Shown: positions 17,167 through 25,598 of the stretch, piece by piece | Numbering within the stretch: the stretch's first letter is position 1 | Layout of the letters: every line of letters starts with the position of its first letter | NCBI RefSeq assembly: GCF_003752505.1 | Contig: NZ_RKHO01000001.1 | Coordinates: 372,001 to 436,000 of the forward strand | Length of the DNA: 64,000 nt | Direction of reading: 5' to 3' | DNA from: Nocardioides aurantiacus | GTDB lineage: Bacteria; Actinomycetota; Actinomycetes; Propionibacteriales; Nocardioidaceae | Made by a program: the position numbers and the translations under genes | The notes under the pieces: generated by a model | The model's input: only the letters and a program-made list of their open reading frames with translations | The model's database searches: none | What the model was told of the DNA's origin: nothing

Positions 17167-17811
17167 TCAGTCGCGCCAGAACAGGTGGTGCACGACGCCG
17201 CCGCTGCCGGGCACGACGTCGCGGTGGTAGCGGTCGAGCAGGTCGTCGGGGGAGCTCCACCACCGCGAGCCGGCGCCCAGCTCGACCGGCGCGACCGCGA
17301 CGTGGAGGGTGTCGACGAGTCCGGCGTCGAGGAACTGCCGGATGCTCTCGGCGCCCCCGCCCAGGCGTACGTCGCGCCCCCCGGCCGCCTCGAGCGCGCG
17401 CTCGAGCACCTCCGCCGGCTCGCCGCCGACGAAGTGGAAGGTCGTGTCGCCCAGCGTGAAGGAGGGCCGCGGGTGGTGGGTCATCACCAGCACCGGGGTG
17501 TGGAACGGCGGCTCGTCGCCCCACCAGCCCTGCCAGTCGTGGTCGGTCCAGGGGCCGCGCTGGGGGCCGAACTTGTTGCGGCCCATGACCTCGGCGCCGA
17601 CGTTGCGGTGGAAGTCGCGCACGAGGTAGTCCTCGAGGCCGCGGCTGCCGCCCGGGTCGGTCCGGTTGGGCCAGCTCGCGGTCGCCCCCGCCCAGGACAT
17701 CAGCGCCATCGGGTCCGCGTGGCCGAAGGGTCGTTCCAGGCTCTGGCCATCCCCGGCGGCGTACCCGTCGCTCGACACGCCGAAGTTGTGGACCCGCACC
17801 AGCTGCGTCAT
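17167..17811 (-). CDS. Dihydrofolate reductase family protein (RibD C-terminal type)
   Basis: This 214-residue protein has the bacterial bifunctional deaminase-reductase C-terminal fold. It opens with RVHNFGVSSDGYAAG, has MGRNKFG near the middle and VRLGGGAESIRQFLDAGLVD towards the end, which is the NADPH-binding region. Such stand-alone proteins reduce undefined substrates. ATG 17811 has TACGGT 6 nt upstream and no Shine-Dalgarno, suggesting leaderless translation. A longer frame to 17973 is arginine-rich and rejected. A shorter relative starts 60 bp away, divergently. Confidence 0.85.
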   Translation of the reverse strand: MTQLVRVHNFGVSSDGYAAGDGQSLERPFGHADPMALMSWAGATASWPNRTDPGGSRGLEDYLVRDFHRNVGAEVMGRNKFGPQRGPWTDHDWQGWWGDEPPFHTPVLVMTHHPRPSFTLGDTTFHFVGGEPAEVLERALEAAGGRDVRLGGGAESIRQFLDAGLVDTLHVAVAPVELGAGSRWWSSPDDLLDRYHRDVVPGSGGVVHHLFWRD

Positions 17812-17871
17812 CCGAGCACCGTAGTCCTCACGGGGGTTCCCGACCCGGTTCGCGCGGGCCATGCTGGGCCG

Positions 17872-18423
17872 GTGCGCCCGCTCCGCTACTCGATCAACGT
17901 CTCCCTCGACGGCTGCGTCGACCACGCGGCCTTCGGTGGCACGGAGGCGGTCCAGGCCGTGCTGCACCGGCACGCGACCGACAACCTGGCACGGTCCGAC
18001 GGGCTGCTCCTCGGCCGGGTGACCTACGAGCTGATGGAGGCCGGCTTCCGGGCCGACGCCGAGTCAGGGACCTCGACGGACCCCTTCGTGGCGGGCCTCC
18101 ACGCGGCGCGCAAGCACGTCGTCTCGCGCACCCTGCAGCACGTCGACTGGAACGCCGAGCTGGTGCGCCCAGACCTCGCCGAGGGCGTCGCCCGGCTCAA
18201 GGAGCAGCCGGGCCGTGGCCTGCTCGTGGGTGGGGTCGAGGTGCCGCTCGTGCTGGCCCGCGCAGGCCTGGTCGACGAGTACGAGCTGGTGGTCCACCCG
18301 GTCGTGGTGGGCCACGGGCCCACCCTGCTCGCCGGCCTGCCCGCGGCGCTCGACCTGCGGCGGGTGAGCAGCGAGGACCTCGGCGAGGGCGTCGTCGCGC
18401 ACCGCTACGAGCCCCGGCGCTGA
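17872..18423 (+). CDS. Dihydrofolate reductase family protein (RibD C-terminal type), second copy
   Basis: This 183-residue relative of the divergent neighbour opens with PLRYSINVSLDGCVDHAAF, has LLLGRVTYELMEAGF near residue 45 and GRGLLVGGVEVPLVLARAGLVDEYEL near 115. Part of that last segment is the NADPH-binding loop. It is shorter because it lacks insertions found in the neighbour. GTG 17872 is 6 nt after CATGCT, again without a Shine-Dalgarno. The substrate is unknown. Confidence 0.85.
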   Translation: MRPLRYSINVSLDGCVDHAAFGGTEAVQAVLHRHATDNLARSDGLLLGRVTYELMEAGFRADAESGTSTDPFVAGLHAARKHVVSRTLQHVDWNAELVRPDLAEGVARLKEQPGRGLLVGGVEVPLVLARAGLVDEYELVVHPVVVGHGPTLLAGLPAALDLRRVSSEDLGEGVVAHRYEPRR

Positions 18424-18427
18424 GGGC

Positions 18428-18811
18428 TCAGTCGAGGCAGAGCTCGTTGCCCTCGACGTCCTGCATCACCAGGCACGACTCGTCCTCCTCGTCGGCGAGC
18501 ATCAGCCGCACCTGCGTCGCCCCCAGCGCCTCGAGCCGGGCGGCCTCGGCGCGGAGTGCGGCCAGCCGCTCGTCGCCGACCAGGCCGGGGCCGACGCGCA
18601 CGTCGAGGTGCAGCCGGTTCTTGACCGTCTTGCCCTCGGGCACCCGCTGGAAGTAGAGCCGTGGACCGACGCCGCCGGGGTCGGAGCAGGCGGCCCAGTG
18701 CGGCTCGGCGTCCGGCGCCTCGTCGTACCCGAGGACCTGCGCCCAGAAGTGGGCCACCCGTCTCGGCTCCCTGCAGTCGAAGGTGACCTGGACCTGGCGA
18801 ACCGTCGTCAT
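18428..18811 (-). CDS. VOC family protein (glyoxalase-like)
   Basis: This 127-residue protein has the glyoxalase/bleomycin-resistance/dioxygenase fold. It opens VQVTFDCREPRRVAHFWAQVLGY and ends LVMQDVEGNELCLD, the usual metal-ligand glutamate region. It belongs to the VOC group annotated only as glyoxalase-like. ATG 18811 is leaderless-like, with TAGGGT exactly 6 nt upstream. It ends 4 bp from the convergent DHFR-like gene. Confidence 0.88.
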   Translation of the reverse strand: MTTVRQVQVTFDCREPRRVAHFWAQVLGYDEAPDAEPHWAACSDPGGVGPRLYFQRVPEGKTVKNRLHLDVRVGPGLVGDERLAALRAEAARLEALGATQVRLMLADEEDESCLVMQDVEGNELCLD

Positions 18812-18890
18812 CGGGCCACCCTAGGAACTCAGGTGCCCGACCGCCACGGGGTCCCGGTCAGGGCCCGGTCACGGCTTGGTCAGGGCGCGG

Positions 18891-19508
18891 TCAGGGCGCG
18901 GTCGCGGTGCCCAGGTAGCCGAAGGTCCAGGGAGTCCGCGGCCCCGGGAGGTACGCCGCCCGCACCGGACCGGGCTGCAGGCCGGACGCCGCGACCAGGG
19001 CCGGCACGTCACGGCTGAGGTGGCAGCCGCCGGCCACGCGGCGCTGCAGCGGGTCGAGCCGACGCTGCCACCGGGCGACCACCGCCGTGGGGGCGAGACC
19101 GTGCTCGAGGAACGCCAGCGTGCCGCCGGGCCGCAGCACGCGGCGTACCTCCCGCAGCGCGAGCGACGGGTCCGGGATCGTGCAGAGCGTGAACGTGCAC
19201 AGCACGTGGTCGTAGGACGCGTCGGCGGCGTCGAGCCGCTGCCCGTCGAGGCCGACCCGCTGCACCGGCAGGTCGTGCCGGGCCCGCCGACGCTCCGAGA
19301 GCGCCCAGCCCCGGTCGGCCGGCTCGACCGCGTCGACCCGGGTGACCGCAGCGGGCAGGTGACGCAGGTTGAGCCCACCGCCGAACCCGAGCTCCAGCAC
19401 GGTCCCGTCCAGCCCGGCGCACGCCTCGGCCCGCAGCTCGCCGATGTCGCGGCCCTTCAGCGCCCGGTCCACCAGGCCCGGCACGACACGGTCCTCCCAC
19501 CAGCCCAT
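18891..19508 (-). CDS. Class I SAM-dependent methyltransferase
   Basis: This 205-residue protein has motif I VLELGFGGGLNLRHL near residue 40, an acidic motif II (VDAVEPADRG) and DHVLCTFTLCTIPDP before RRVLRPGGTLAFLEHG, as in UbiE/Methyltransf_11 enzymes. The substrate cannot be read. MGWWEDRVVPGL at 19508 is the family-like opening. An in-frame ATG at 19520 with GGAAGG upstream is the alternative and adds four residues. Direct repeats of GGTCAGGGC lie just beyond the stop. Confidence 0.88.
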   Translation of the reverse strand: MGWWEDRVVPGLVDRALKGRDIGELRAEACAGLDGTVLELGFGGGLNLRHLPAAVTRVDAVEPADRGWALSERRRARHDLPVQRVGLDGQRLDAADASYDHVLCTFTLCTIPDPSLALREVRRVLRPGGTLAFLEHGLAPTAVVARWQRRLDPLQRRVAGGCHLSRDVPALVAASGLQPGPVRAAYLPGPRTPWTFGYLGTATAP

Positions 19509-19566
19509 GCGGTCAATCATGCGCCGTGCCCTTCCGCGGCGCACGCGGCTGGGAGACCCTGGCGCC

Positions 19567-19929
19567 ATGGCGTACGACGTGGAGCTGGCCGACCGCATCC
19601 GGGACGTGCTCGAGACGACCGACGACCTCGACGTGCCGAGCGAGGTGGTCGAGAAGCAGATGTTCGGGGGGCTGGGGTTCCTGGTCGGTGGCCACATGGC
19701 GGTGGCGGCGGGTTCCCGCGGCGACCTGATGATGCGCGTCGACCCCGACCGGGCGGGTGCGCTGCTCGCCGAGCGGCACGTGGAGCCGATGGTGATGGGC
19801 GGTCGGCCGGCAGAGGGCTGGCTCCGCGTCGCGGCCGAGGGCTGCCTCGAGGTCGACGACCTGCGGCGCTGGGTCGACGTCGGGCTGGAGCGGGTCCGGC
19901 AGCTGCCGCCCAAGCCCGGGAAGGGCTAG
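19567..19929 (+). CDS. TfoX/Sxy N-terminal domain protein
   Basis: This 120-residue protein matches the TfoX N-terminal domain, with EKQMFGGLGFLVGGHMAVAA near residue 33 and a DLMMRVDPDRA strand. In gamma-proteobacteria TfoX promotes competence. Stand-alone actinobacterial copies have no known role, so competence should not be assumed. The ATG lies 58 bp from the divergent methyltransferase start, without a clear ribosome site. Confidence 0.82.
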   Translation: MAYDVELADRIRDVLETTDDLDVPSEVVEKQMFGGLGFLVGGHMAVAAGSRGDLMMRVDPDRAGALLAERHVEPMVMGGRPAEGWLRVAAEGCLEVDDLRRWVDVGLERVRQLPPKPGKG

Positions 19930-19986
19930 CCGCACGCACCGCCCGTGTCCTGCGTCCACGGCCCCGATCTACACGGCGGCCCCCCG

Positions 19987-20745
19987 CTACAGCAGCGCGA
20001 CGAACGCCCCCAGCCCGGCGGTCACGACGAGGGTGCGGAGCACCCGGTCGGGGAGGCGGCGGCCGACGAAGGAGCCGGCGTACCCGCCCACGACCGACCC
20101 GACCGCCAGGAGCGCGATCACGCGCCAGTCCAGCGGGGCGAGGACGAGGAAGACCAGGGTGGCGACCAGGTTGCCGGCCATCACGGCGAGGGTCTTGAGG
20201 GCGTTGACGACCCGCAGCTCGATGTCGAGGCCGAAGCCGAGGACGGCCATCATCATCACGCCCGAACCGGCGCCGAAGTAGCCGCCGTAGACGCCCGTCA
20301 GCGTCGCGAACGCCGTCGTCGCCGGCGACATCGTGAGGCGGTCGGCGGCTCCTTCTCCGCGGCGGGCGCGGACCCGGGCGGAGACCCACGGCTGCACCCC
20401 GACGAGCACGGCGGTCATCAGCACCAGCCACGGGACGACCGCCTCGAAGACGCCCGGTGGCAGGGCGAGCAGCAGCAGCGCCCCCGCGACCGCGCCGACG
20501 GCGCACGTGGCCAGGACGGCGACCGCGACGCGGGGGTGGACCCGCAGCTCGCGGCGGTAGCCGAAGGACCCGCTCAGCGCCCCGGGCAGCAGCCCGACCG
20601 TGTTGGAGGCGTTGGCGGTGACGGGTGGGACGCCCAGCGCGACCAGGACGGGAAAGCTCGCGAGCGAGGCGACGCCGACGGTCGAGGTGAGCACGCCCGC
20701 CGCGAGCCCGGCGCCGAGGACGGCGAGGACCTCGAGCGGGCTCAC
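19987..20745 (-). CDS. TauE/SafE family anion permease
   Basis: This 252-residue protein has about eight hydrophobic segments and the family N-terminal repeat (GLAAGVLTSTVGVASLASFPVL, then NASNTVGLLPG). The second half repeats the theme (GVYGGYFGAGSGVMMM, then NALKTLAVMAGNLVATLVF). TauE/SafE proteins move sulfonates, sulfite or carboxylated anions. GTG 20745 overlaps the regulator stop (GTGA), so both genes are co-translated. With the divergent MatC-type carrier it may be a second transporter of the same diacid system. Confidence 0.88.
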   Translation of the reverse strand: MSPLEVLAVLGAGLAAGVLTSTVGVASLASFPVLVALGVPPVTANASNTVGLLPGALSGSFGYRRELRVHPRVAVAVLATCAVGAVAGALLLLALPPGVFEAVVPWLVLMTAVLVGVQPWVSARVRARRGEGAADRLTMSPATTAFATLTGVYGGYFGAGSGVMMMAVLGFGLDIELRVVNALKTLAVMAGNLVATLVFLVLAPLDWRVIALLAVGSVVGGYAGSFVGRRLPDRVLRTLVVTAGLGAFVALL

Positions 20746-21455
20746 CCGGTCGCGGGTCCGCGCAGCAGCGCGACGTCGCTGACCATCGCCACGTGGTCGT
20801 GCATCGCGGCCGCGGCGGCGGCGGGGTCGCCGGCGCGGATCGCCTCGGCGACGGCCCGGTGCCCGGCGAGGGAAGCGCGCGGCCGGTCGGGCTGCGAGAG
20901 CGACTCCAGCCGGGTCTCGCGGATCAGCTCGGAGATCTCCTCCATCAGCCGGGCCAGCAGCAGCGAGTGGGCGGCCGCCGTCACGGCGCCGTGGAACTGC
21001 TCGTCGCCGGCGACGCCGCGGCCTCCGGCCTCGACGTCGGCGGCCATGCCGGCCAGGGCGGCGTCGATGCGTGCGAGGTCCTCGTCGGTGCGTCGCTGCG
21101 CCGCGAGCGCCGCGAGCTTCGTCTCCAGGGCGTCGCGGGTGTCGATGATCTCGGGCAGCCGGTCGGCGTGGGCGCGGATCGCCTCGACGATGCGCGCCGC
21201 CCCGGCCCGGGTCACGACCGTCCCGTCGCCGTGCCGCACCGCGACCACGCCGATCACCTCGAGCGCGACCAGGGCCTGGCTCAGCGTCGCCCGGCTGACT
21301 CCCAGCCGGGTGGCGAGCTCGCGCTCCGGGGGGATCCGGTCGCCGGCCCGCAGCCCGTTCTCGGCGATCCACGCCGTGATCTGCTCGGCCACCTGCTCGT
21401 AGAGGCGGCTGCGGTTCAACCGGCCGGGAAACGCAGCGGGGGAGCGCTCGGTCAT
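20742..21455 (-). CDS. FadR-subfamily GntR transcriptional regulator
   Basis: This 237-residue regulator has an N-terminal GntR winged helix (YEQVAEQITAWI, IPPERELATRLGVSRATLSQAL, HGDGTVVT) and a C-terminal helical FCD effector domain with metal-ligand-type histidines (EQFHGAV, MHDHVAM). FadR-type proteins often sense carboxylic acids. MatR, which controls malonate genes in rhizobia, is a GntR protein of this kind. It is divergent from matC and coupled to the TauE gene. I infer that it senses the transported diacid. Confidence 0.92.
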   Translation of the reverse strand: MTERSPAAFPGRLNRSRLYEQVAEQITAWIAENGLRAGDRIPPERELATRLGVSRATLSQALVALEVIGVVAVRHGDGTVVTRAGAARIVEAIRAHADRLPEIIDTRDALETKLAALAAQRRTDEDLARIDAALAGMAADVEAGGRGVAGDEQFHGAVTAAAHSLLLARLMEEISELIRETRLESLSQPDRPRASLAGHRAVAEAIRAGDPAAAAAAMHDHVAMVSDVALLRGPATG

Positions 21456-21471
21456 GACGGGAGTCTATTGA

Positions 21472-21512
21472 CAACTGGACTGTTGGGCTATTGGCTAGGC
21501 CACTGATCCAGT
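21472..21512. promoter_or_regulatory. Dyads in the regulator-matC divergent gap (candidate FadR-type operator)
   Basis: CAAC (21472-21475) and GTTG (21482-21485) form a short dyad around TGGACT, and ACTGGA (21474-21479) is a perfect inverted repeat of TCCAGT (21507-21512). Both sit in the 108-bp gap between divergent starts, where a GntR regulator should bind. The exact operator is uncertain. Confidence 0.4.
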
Positions 21513-21563
21513 ACGTGACCCCGCTCACAGGGGCACGACGGCACAAGCAAAGGTGGTCGGTCG

Positions 21564-22889
21564 ATGGGACCGGAATGGGTGGCGATCCTCGCCCTGGTAG
21601 CACTGTTCGTGATCGGCACGCTGCTGCCGATCAACATGGGGGCCCTGGCGTACGTCGCGGCCTGGCTGGTCGGCATGTACGCCCTCGACCTCGACGAGAA
21701 GACGATCCTCGGCGGCGTCAGCGGTGACCTGATCCTGACGCTGATCGGCGTGACGTACCTCTTCGCGATCGCGAGGAACAACGGCACCGTCGACCTGATC
21801 GTGCGCAGCGCGGTCCGGGCGGTCGGTGGGCGCGTCGCGCTGATCCCGTGGGTGATGTTCTTCGTGACCGCGCTGCTCACCGCCATCGGCGCGGCCAGCC
21901 CGGCCGCCTGCGCGATCATCGGACCGATCGCGCTCGGCTTCGCCGGCCGCTACAGGATCAGCCCGCTGATGATGGGCATGATGGTCGTCCACGGCGCGCA
22001 GGCCGGTGGCTTCTCGCCGATCAGCATCTACGGCACCATCACCAACTCGGTGATGGAGGGTGCCGGTCTCCCCTCGAGCGAGATCGCGGTGTTCCTGGCC
22101 AGCCTGGTCGTCAACTTCATCCTCGCGCTCGGGCTCTTCGTCGCCCTCGGAGGCCGCTCGCTGATGAGCCAGCGGCTCGACCCCGCGGACCCCGACACGC
22201 TGTCGGACGACCTGCACCGCGGTGGGGCGGCCATCCCGCAGCGCGGCTACGGCACCTCGACGGCGACCGGCACGAAGACCGCCAACCCCGGCGTGCGCCA
22301 CGACCAGGTGCTCACCCTCGTCGCCTTCGTCGCGGTCGCCGTCATCGCGCTCGCCTTCGACAAGAACATCGGCTTCGTGGCCATCACGGCGGCGGTCCTG
22401 CTCAACATGCTCAGCCCCCAGCAGCACAAGGACGCCGTGAAGCAGATCGCCTGGCCCACCGTCCTGCTGGTGGCCGGCGTCAGCACCTACGCCACGGTGC
22501 TCACCACCGCCGAGGCACCGGAGTTCGTCGGGACCTGGGCCGCCGGCCTGGGCGCGGTCGCCATCGGTGCGCTGATCCTCTGCTACGTCGGCGGCGTGGT
22601 CTCGGCCTTCGCCAGCTCGACGGCGCTGCTGCCGGTGATCATCCCGATCGCGGTGCCGCTGATCGCGGACGGCGGCATCAACGCGGCCCTGTTCGTCGCG
22701 GCGTTGGCGGTGTCGTCCACCATCGTGGACGTGAGCCCCTTCTCGACCAACGGTGCGCTGATGCTGGCCAATCGGCCGGACACCGTCGAGGAGCCGGTCT
22801 ACTACAAGCAGATCCTGACCTACGGCGTGCTCGTCACCCTGGTCGGACCCCTCCTCGTGTGGGCGGCACTCGTGCTGCCGGGATGGTGA
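21564..22889 (+). CDS. matC: MatC-type dicarboxylate (malonate) carrier, SLC13-like
   Basis: This 441-residue inner-membrane carrier has about 11-12 spans. Its N-terminal half follows the MatC N-terminal family closely: LPINMGALAYVAAW, DLILTLIGVTYLFAIARNNG, RVALIPWVMFF and HGAQAGGFSPISIYGTITN. Rhizobial MatC imports malonate. The stop overlaps the start of the CoA-transferase gene, so uptake and activation are coupled. Malonate is the best-supported substrate, but a related diacid is possible because matA and matB are absent from the locus. Confidence 0.85.
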   Translation: MGPEWVAILALVALFVIGTLLPINMGALAYVAAWLVGMYALDLDEKTILGGVSGDLILTLIGVTYLFAIARNNGTVDLIVRSAVRAVGGRVALIPWVMFFVTALLTAIGAASPAACAIIGPIALGFAGRYRISPLMMGMMVVHGAQAGGFSPISIYGTITNSVMEGAGLPSSEIAVFLASLVVNFILALGLFVALGGRSLMSQRLDPADPDTLSDDLHRGGAAIPQRGYGTSTATGTKTANPGVRHDQVLTLVAFVAVAVIALAFDKNIGFVAITAAVLLNMLSPQQHKDAVKQIAWPTVLLVAGVSTYATVLTTAEAPEFVGTWAAGLGAVAIGALILCYVGGVVSAFASSTALLPVIIPIAVPLIADGGINAALFVAALAVSSTIVDVSPFSTNGALMLANRPDTVEEPVYYKQILTYGVLVTLVGPLLVWAALVLPGW

Positions 22890-24091
22890 ACCCCGTGACC
22901 GACCCCTCCGCAGACCCCGCCGTCGGGCCCCTCTCCGACGTCCTCGTCGTCGACCTGTCCCGTGCCCTGGCCGGCCCGCAGGCCTCGATGATGCTGGGCG
23001 ACCTCGGCGCCCGTGTGATCAAGGTCGAGGCGCCGGGCCACGGCGACGACACCCGCGGCTGGGGGCCGCCCTTCGTGGGCCCCGAGGACGACCGGCAGTC
23101 GACGTACTTCCTCTCGGCCAACCGCAACAAGGAGTCGATCACCCTCGACCTCAAGGCCGAGGCCGACCGTGAGGTGCTGCTGCAGCTGGTGGACCGCGCC
23201 GACGTGCTGGTGGAGAACTTCCGCACCGGCGTGCTCGACCGGCTCGGGCTGGGCTTCGAGCTGCTCCAGCAGCGCAACCCGCGCCTGGTGGTGCTCTCGG
23301 TGACCGGGTTCGGCCACGACGGCCCCGAGGGCGGCCGCGCCGGCTACGACCAGATCGCGCAGGGCGAGGCCGGGCTGATGTCCTTCACCGGCTCCGGGCC
23401 CGACGACCCGCAGCGCGTGGGCGTCCCGATCTCCGACCTGCTGGCCGGCATGTACGGCGCGTACGGCGTCCTCGCCGCGCTCCACGAGCGGGACCGCACC
23501 GGCGTCGGCACGGTGGTGCGGACCTCGCTGCTCGCTGCCACCGTCGGGGTGCACGCCTTCCAGGGCACCCGCTGGACCGTGGCCGGCGAGGTCGGCCGCG
23601 CGCAGGGCAACCACCACCCCTCGATCACGCCGTACGGGCTGTTCCACTGCCGCGACGGCGCGGTGCAGATCTCGGTCGGCAGCGAGGGGCTGTGGAAGCG
23701 GTTCTGCGCCGGCTTCGACGTCGACCCCGCCACCCCCGGCCTGGCCAGCAACCCCGAGCGGGTCGCGGCCAAGGACCGCGTGGTCGCGCTGGTCGAGGAG
23801 GTCTTCGCCGACTGGGACGCCGAGCCGCTGCTCGCCCGACTGGCCGAGATCGGCGTGCCCGCCGGCAAGGTGCGCACCGTGGACGAGGTCTACGCCTGGG
23901 ACCAGACGCTCAGCCAGGGCCTGCTGGTCGACGTCGAGCACGCGGTGCTCGGCCGGGTCCAGCTGCCCGGACCGCCGCTGCGGTTCTTCGCCGGCGACGG
24001 CACCGAGGTCACCCGCACGCAGCACCAGGCCCCGCCCACGCTCGACGAGCACGGTGCCTCGGTCCGGCGGTGGCTGGAGGAGGACGCGTGA
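22883..24091 (+). CDS. Class III CoA-transferase (CaiB/BaiF family)
   Basis: This 402-residue enzyme moves CoA from an acyl-CoA donor to a free acid through an aspartyl intermediate. The nucleophile is Asp185 (PISDLLAGMYG). The N-terminal Rossmann opening is SDVLVVDLSRALAGPQASMMLGD (read in two parts), followed by DVLVENFRTG and GYDQIAQGEAG. ATG 22883 lies inside the end of matC. GTG 22886 and GTG 22895 are in-frame alternatives. It ends in a GTGA overlap with the next gene. I infer that it activates the acid imported by MatC. Confidence 0.9.
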   Translation: MVNPVTDPSADPAVGPLSDVLVVDLSRALAGPQASMMLGDLGARVIKVEAPGHGDDTRGWGPPFVGPEDDRQSTYFLSANRNKESITLDLKAEADREVLLQLVDRADVLVENFRTGVLDRLGLGFELLQQRNPRLVVLSVTGFGHDGPEGGRAGYDQIAQGEAGLMSFTGSGPDDPQRVGVPISDLLAGMYGAYGVLAALHERDRTGVGTVVRTSLLAATVGVHAFQGTRWTVAGEVGRAQGNHHPSITPYGLFHCRDGAVQISVGSEGLWKRFCAGFDVDPATPGLASNPERVAAKDRVVALVEEVFADWDAEPLLARLAEIGVPAGKVRTVDEVYAWDQTLSQGLLVDVEHAVLGRVQLPGPPLRFFAGDGTEVTRTQHQAPPTLDEHGASVRRWLEEDA

Positions 24092-25503
24092 CCAAGCGCT
24101 GGGGGGTGCGCGACCTGGTCGCGCTGGTGCTGGACCCCGACTCCTTCGAGTGCTGGGACGAGCCGGTCGACATCTCGGGCCACCCCGAGGCCTACCGCGC
24201 CGAGCTCGAGGCGGCCGCCGAGAAGGCGGGCACCGACGAGTCGGTGGTCACCGGACGCGGCCTGGTCCGCGGTCGGCCCGTCGCGGTCGTGGTCAACGAG
24301 TTCCGCTTCCTCGGTGGCTCGATCGGCCTGGCCGCGGCGCGGCGGATCGTGGCCGCCGTGCGCCGCGCCACCGCCGAGGGCCTCCCGCTGCTGGCCACCA
24401 CCGCCTCGGGCGGCACGCGGATGCAGGAGGGCACGCCCGCCTTCTGGCAGATGGCCGAGATCTCCCGTGCCGTGATGGCCCACCGGGCCGCCGGCCTGCC
24501 CTACCTCGTCCACCTGCGCCACCCCACCACCGGCGGCGTCTTCGCGTCCTGGGGCTCGCTCGGCCACGTCACCGTCGCCGAGCCCGGCGCGCTGGTCGGG
24601 TTCCTCGGGCCCAAGGTCTACGAGGCGCTCAACGGCAGCTCCTTCCCCGACGGGGTGCAGCGCGCGGAGAACCTCGCCGCCCACGGCGTCATCGACGCGG
24701 TGGTCGCGACGTCAGCCCTGCCCGAGCTGGTCGACCGCACCCTTGCGGTGCTCGTCGACCCGCCGGTCGCCCCGGCCCTGGAGCCGCGCCGCGACGTCGC
24801 CGACCCCGTCGGGGTGTGGGACTCGGTGCTGCTCACGCGGTCCGACGAGCGGCTCGGCGTACGCGAGCTGACGAGGTACGCCGCCACCGACACCCTCGCG
24901 CTCGGAGGCACCCAGATGGGCGAGCGCGACGCCTCGGTGATCGTGGCGCTGACCCGGCTCGACGGGCAGCCGTGCGTGCTCGTCGGGCAGGACCGGCTGC
25001 GCCAGACCGCCACCACGCCGCTCGGCCCCGCTGCGCTGCGCGAGGCCCGCCGCGGGATGGCGCTGGCCGAGGAGCTGCGGCTGCCGCTCGTCACCGTCGT
25101 CGACACCCCCGGCGCCGAGCTGTCGCAGGCCGCCGAGGAGGGCGCCGTCGCCGGTGAGATCGCCCGCTGCATCGCCACCCTCACGACGTTGACCGTCCCG
25201 ACCGTCTCGGTCGTCCTCGGCCAGGGCTGCGGCGGTGGCGCGCTCGCGCTGCTGCCGGCCCGCACCGTGGTGGCGACCAGCAACGCCTGGCTCTCCCCGC
25301 TGCCGCCCGAGGGCGCCAGCGTGATCCGCCACGGCGACGTCGACCACGCACCGGAGATGGCGGCGGCCCAGGGCGTGGACGCCGCCTCGCTGCTCGCCGC
25401 CGGCATCGTGCACCACGTGGTGCCCGAGCGCCCCGAGGACGGCCACGAGTCGCTGGCGAGGGCGGTCGTGGCGGTCGTCTCGCACGCCCTCGCCGACGCC
25501 TGA
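24088..25503 (+). CDS. Fused AccD/AccA-like carboxyltransferase, candidate acyl-CoA decarboxylase
   Basis: This 471-residue protein joins two crotonase-fold halves. The N-half is AccD/MdcD-like, with RFLGGSIGLAAARRI and TTASGGTRMQEG near residues 72-110. The C-half is AccA/MdcE-like, with VTVVDTPGAELSQ near 330 and GQGCGGGALALLPA near 377. It lacks the zinc ribbon of AccD, and no biotin carboxylase or biotin carrier gene is near. The fold is shared by carboxylases and decarboxylases such as malonate decarboxylase. Because of its coupling to a diacid carrier and CoA-transferase, I infer decarboxylation of malonyl-CoA or a similar ester. Confidence 0.82.
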   Translation: MTKRWGVRDLVALVLDPDSFECWDEPVDISGHPEAYRAELEAAAEKAGTDESVVTGRGLVRGRPVAVVVNEFRFLGGSIGLAAARRIVAAVRRATAEGLPLLATTASGGTRMQEGTPAFWQMAEISRAVMAHRAAGLPYLVHLRHPTTGGVFASWGSLGHVTVAEPGALVGFLGPKVYEALNGSSFPDGVQRAENLAAHGVIDAVVATSALPELVDRTLAVLVDPPVAPALEPRRDVADPVGVWDSVLLTRSDERLGVRELTRYAATDTLALGGTQMGERDASVIVALTRLDGQPCVLVGQDRLRQTATTPLGPAALREARRGMALAEELRLPLVTVVDTPGAELSQAAEEGAVAGEIARCIATLTTLTVPTVSVVLGQGCGGGALALLPARTVVATSNAWLSPLPPEGASVIRHGDVDHAPEMAAAQGVDAASLLAAGIVHHVVPERPEDGHESLARAVVAVVSHALADA

Positions 25504-25598
25504 GCCCGCGGAGCGTCCTACGGGGTGGTCGTCACCGAAGCCACGCCGTATGACGTACGGCGCACGCGCTCGATGCGGGCGATCCGGACAGGTTGCCC

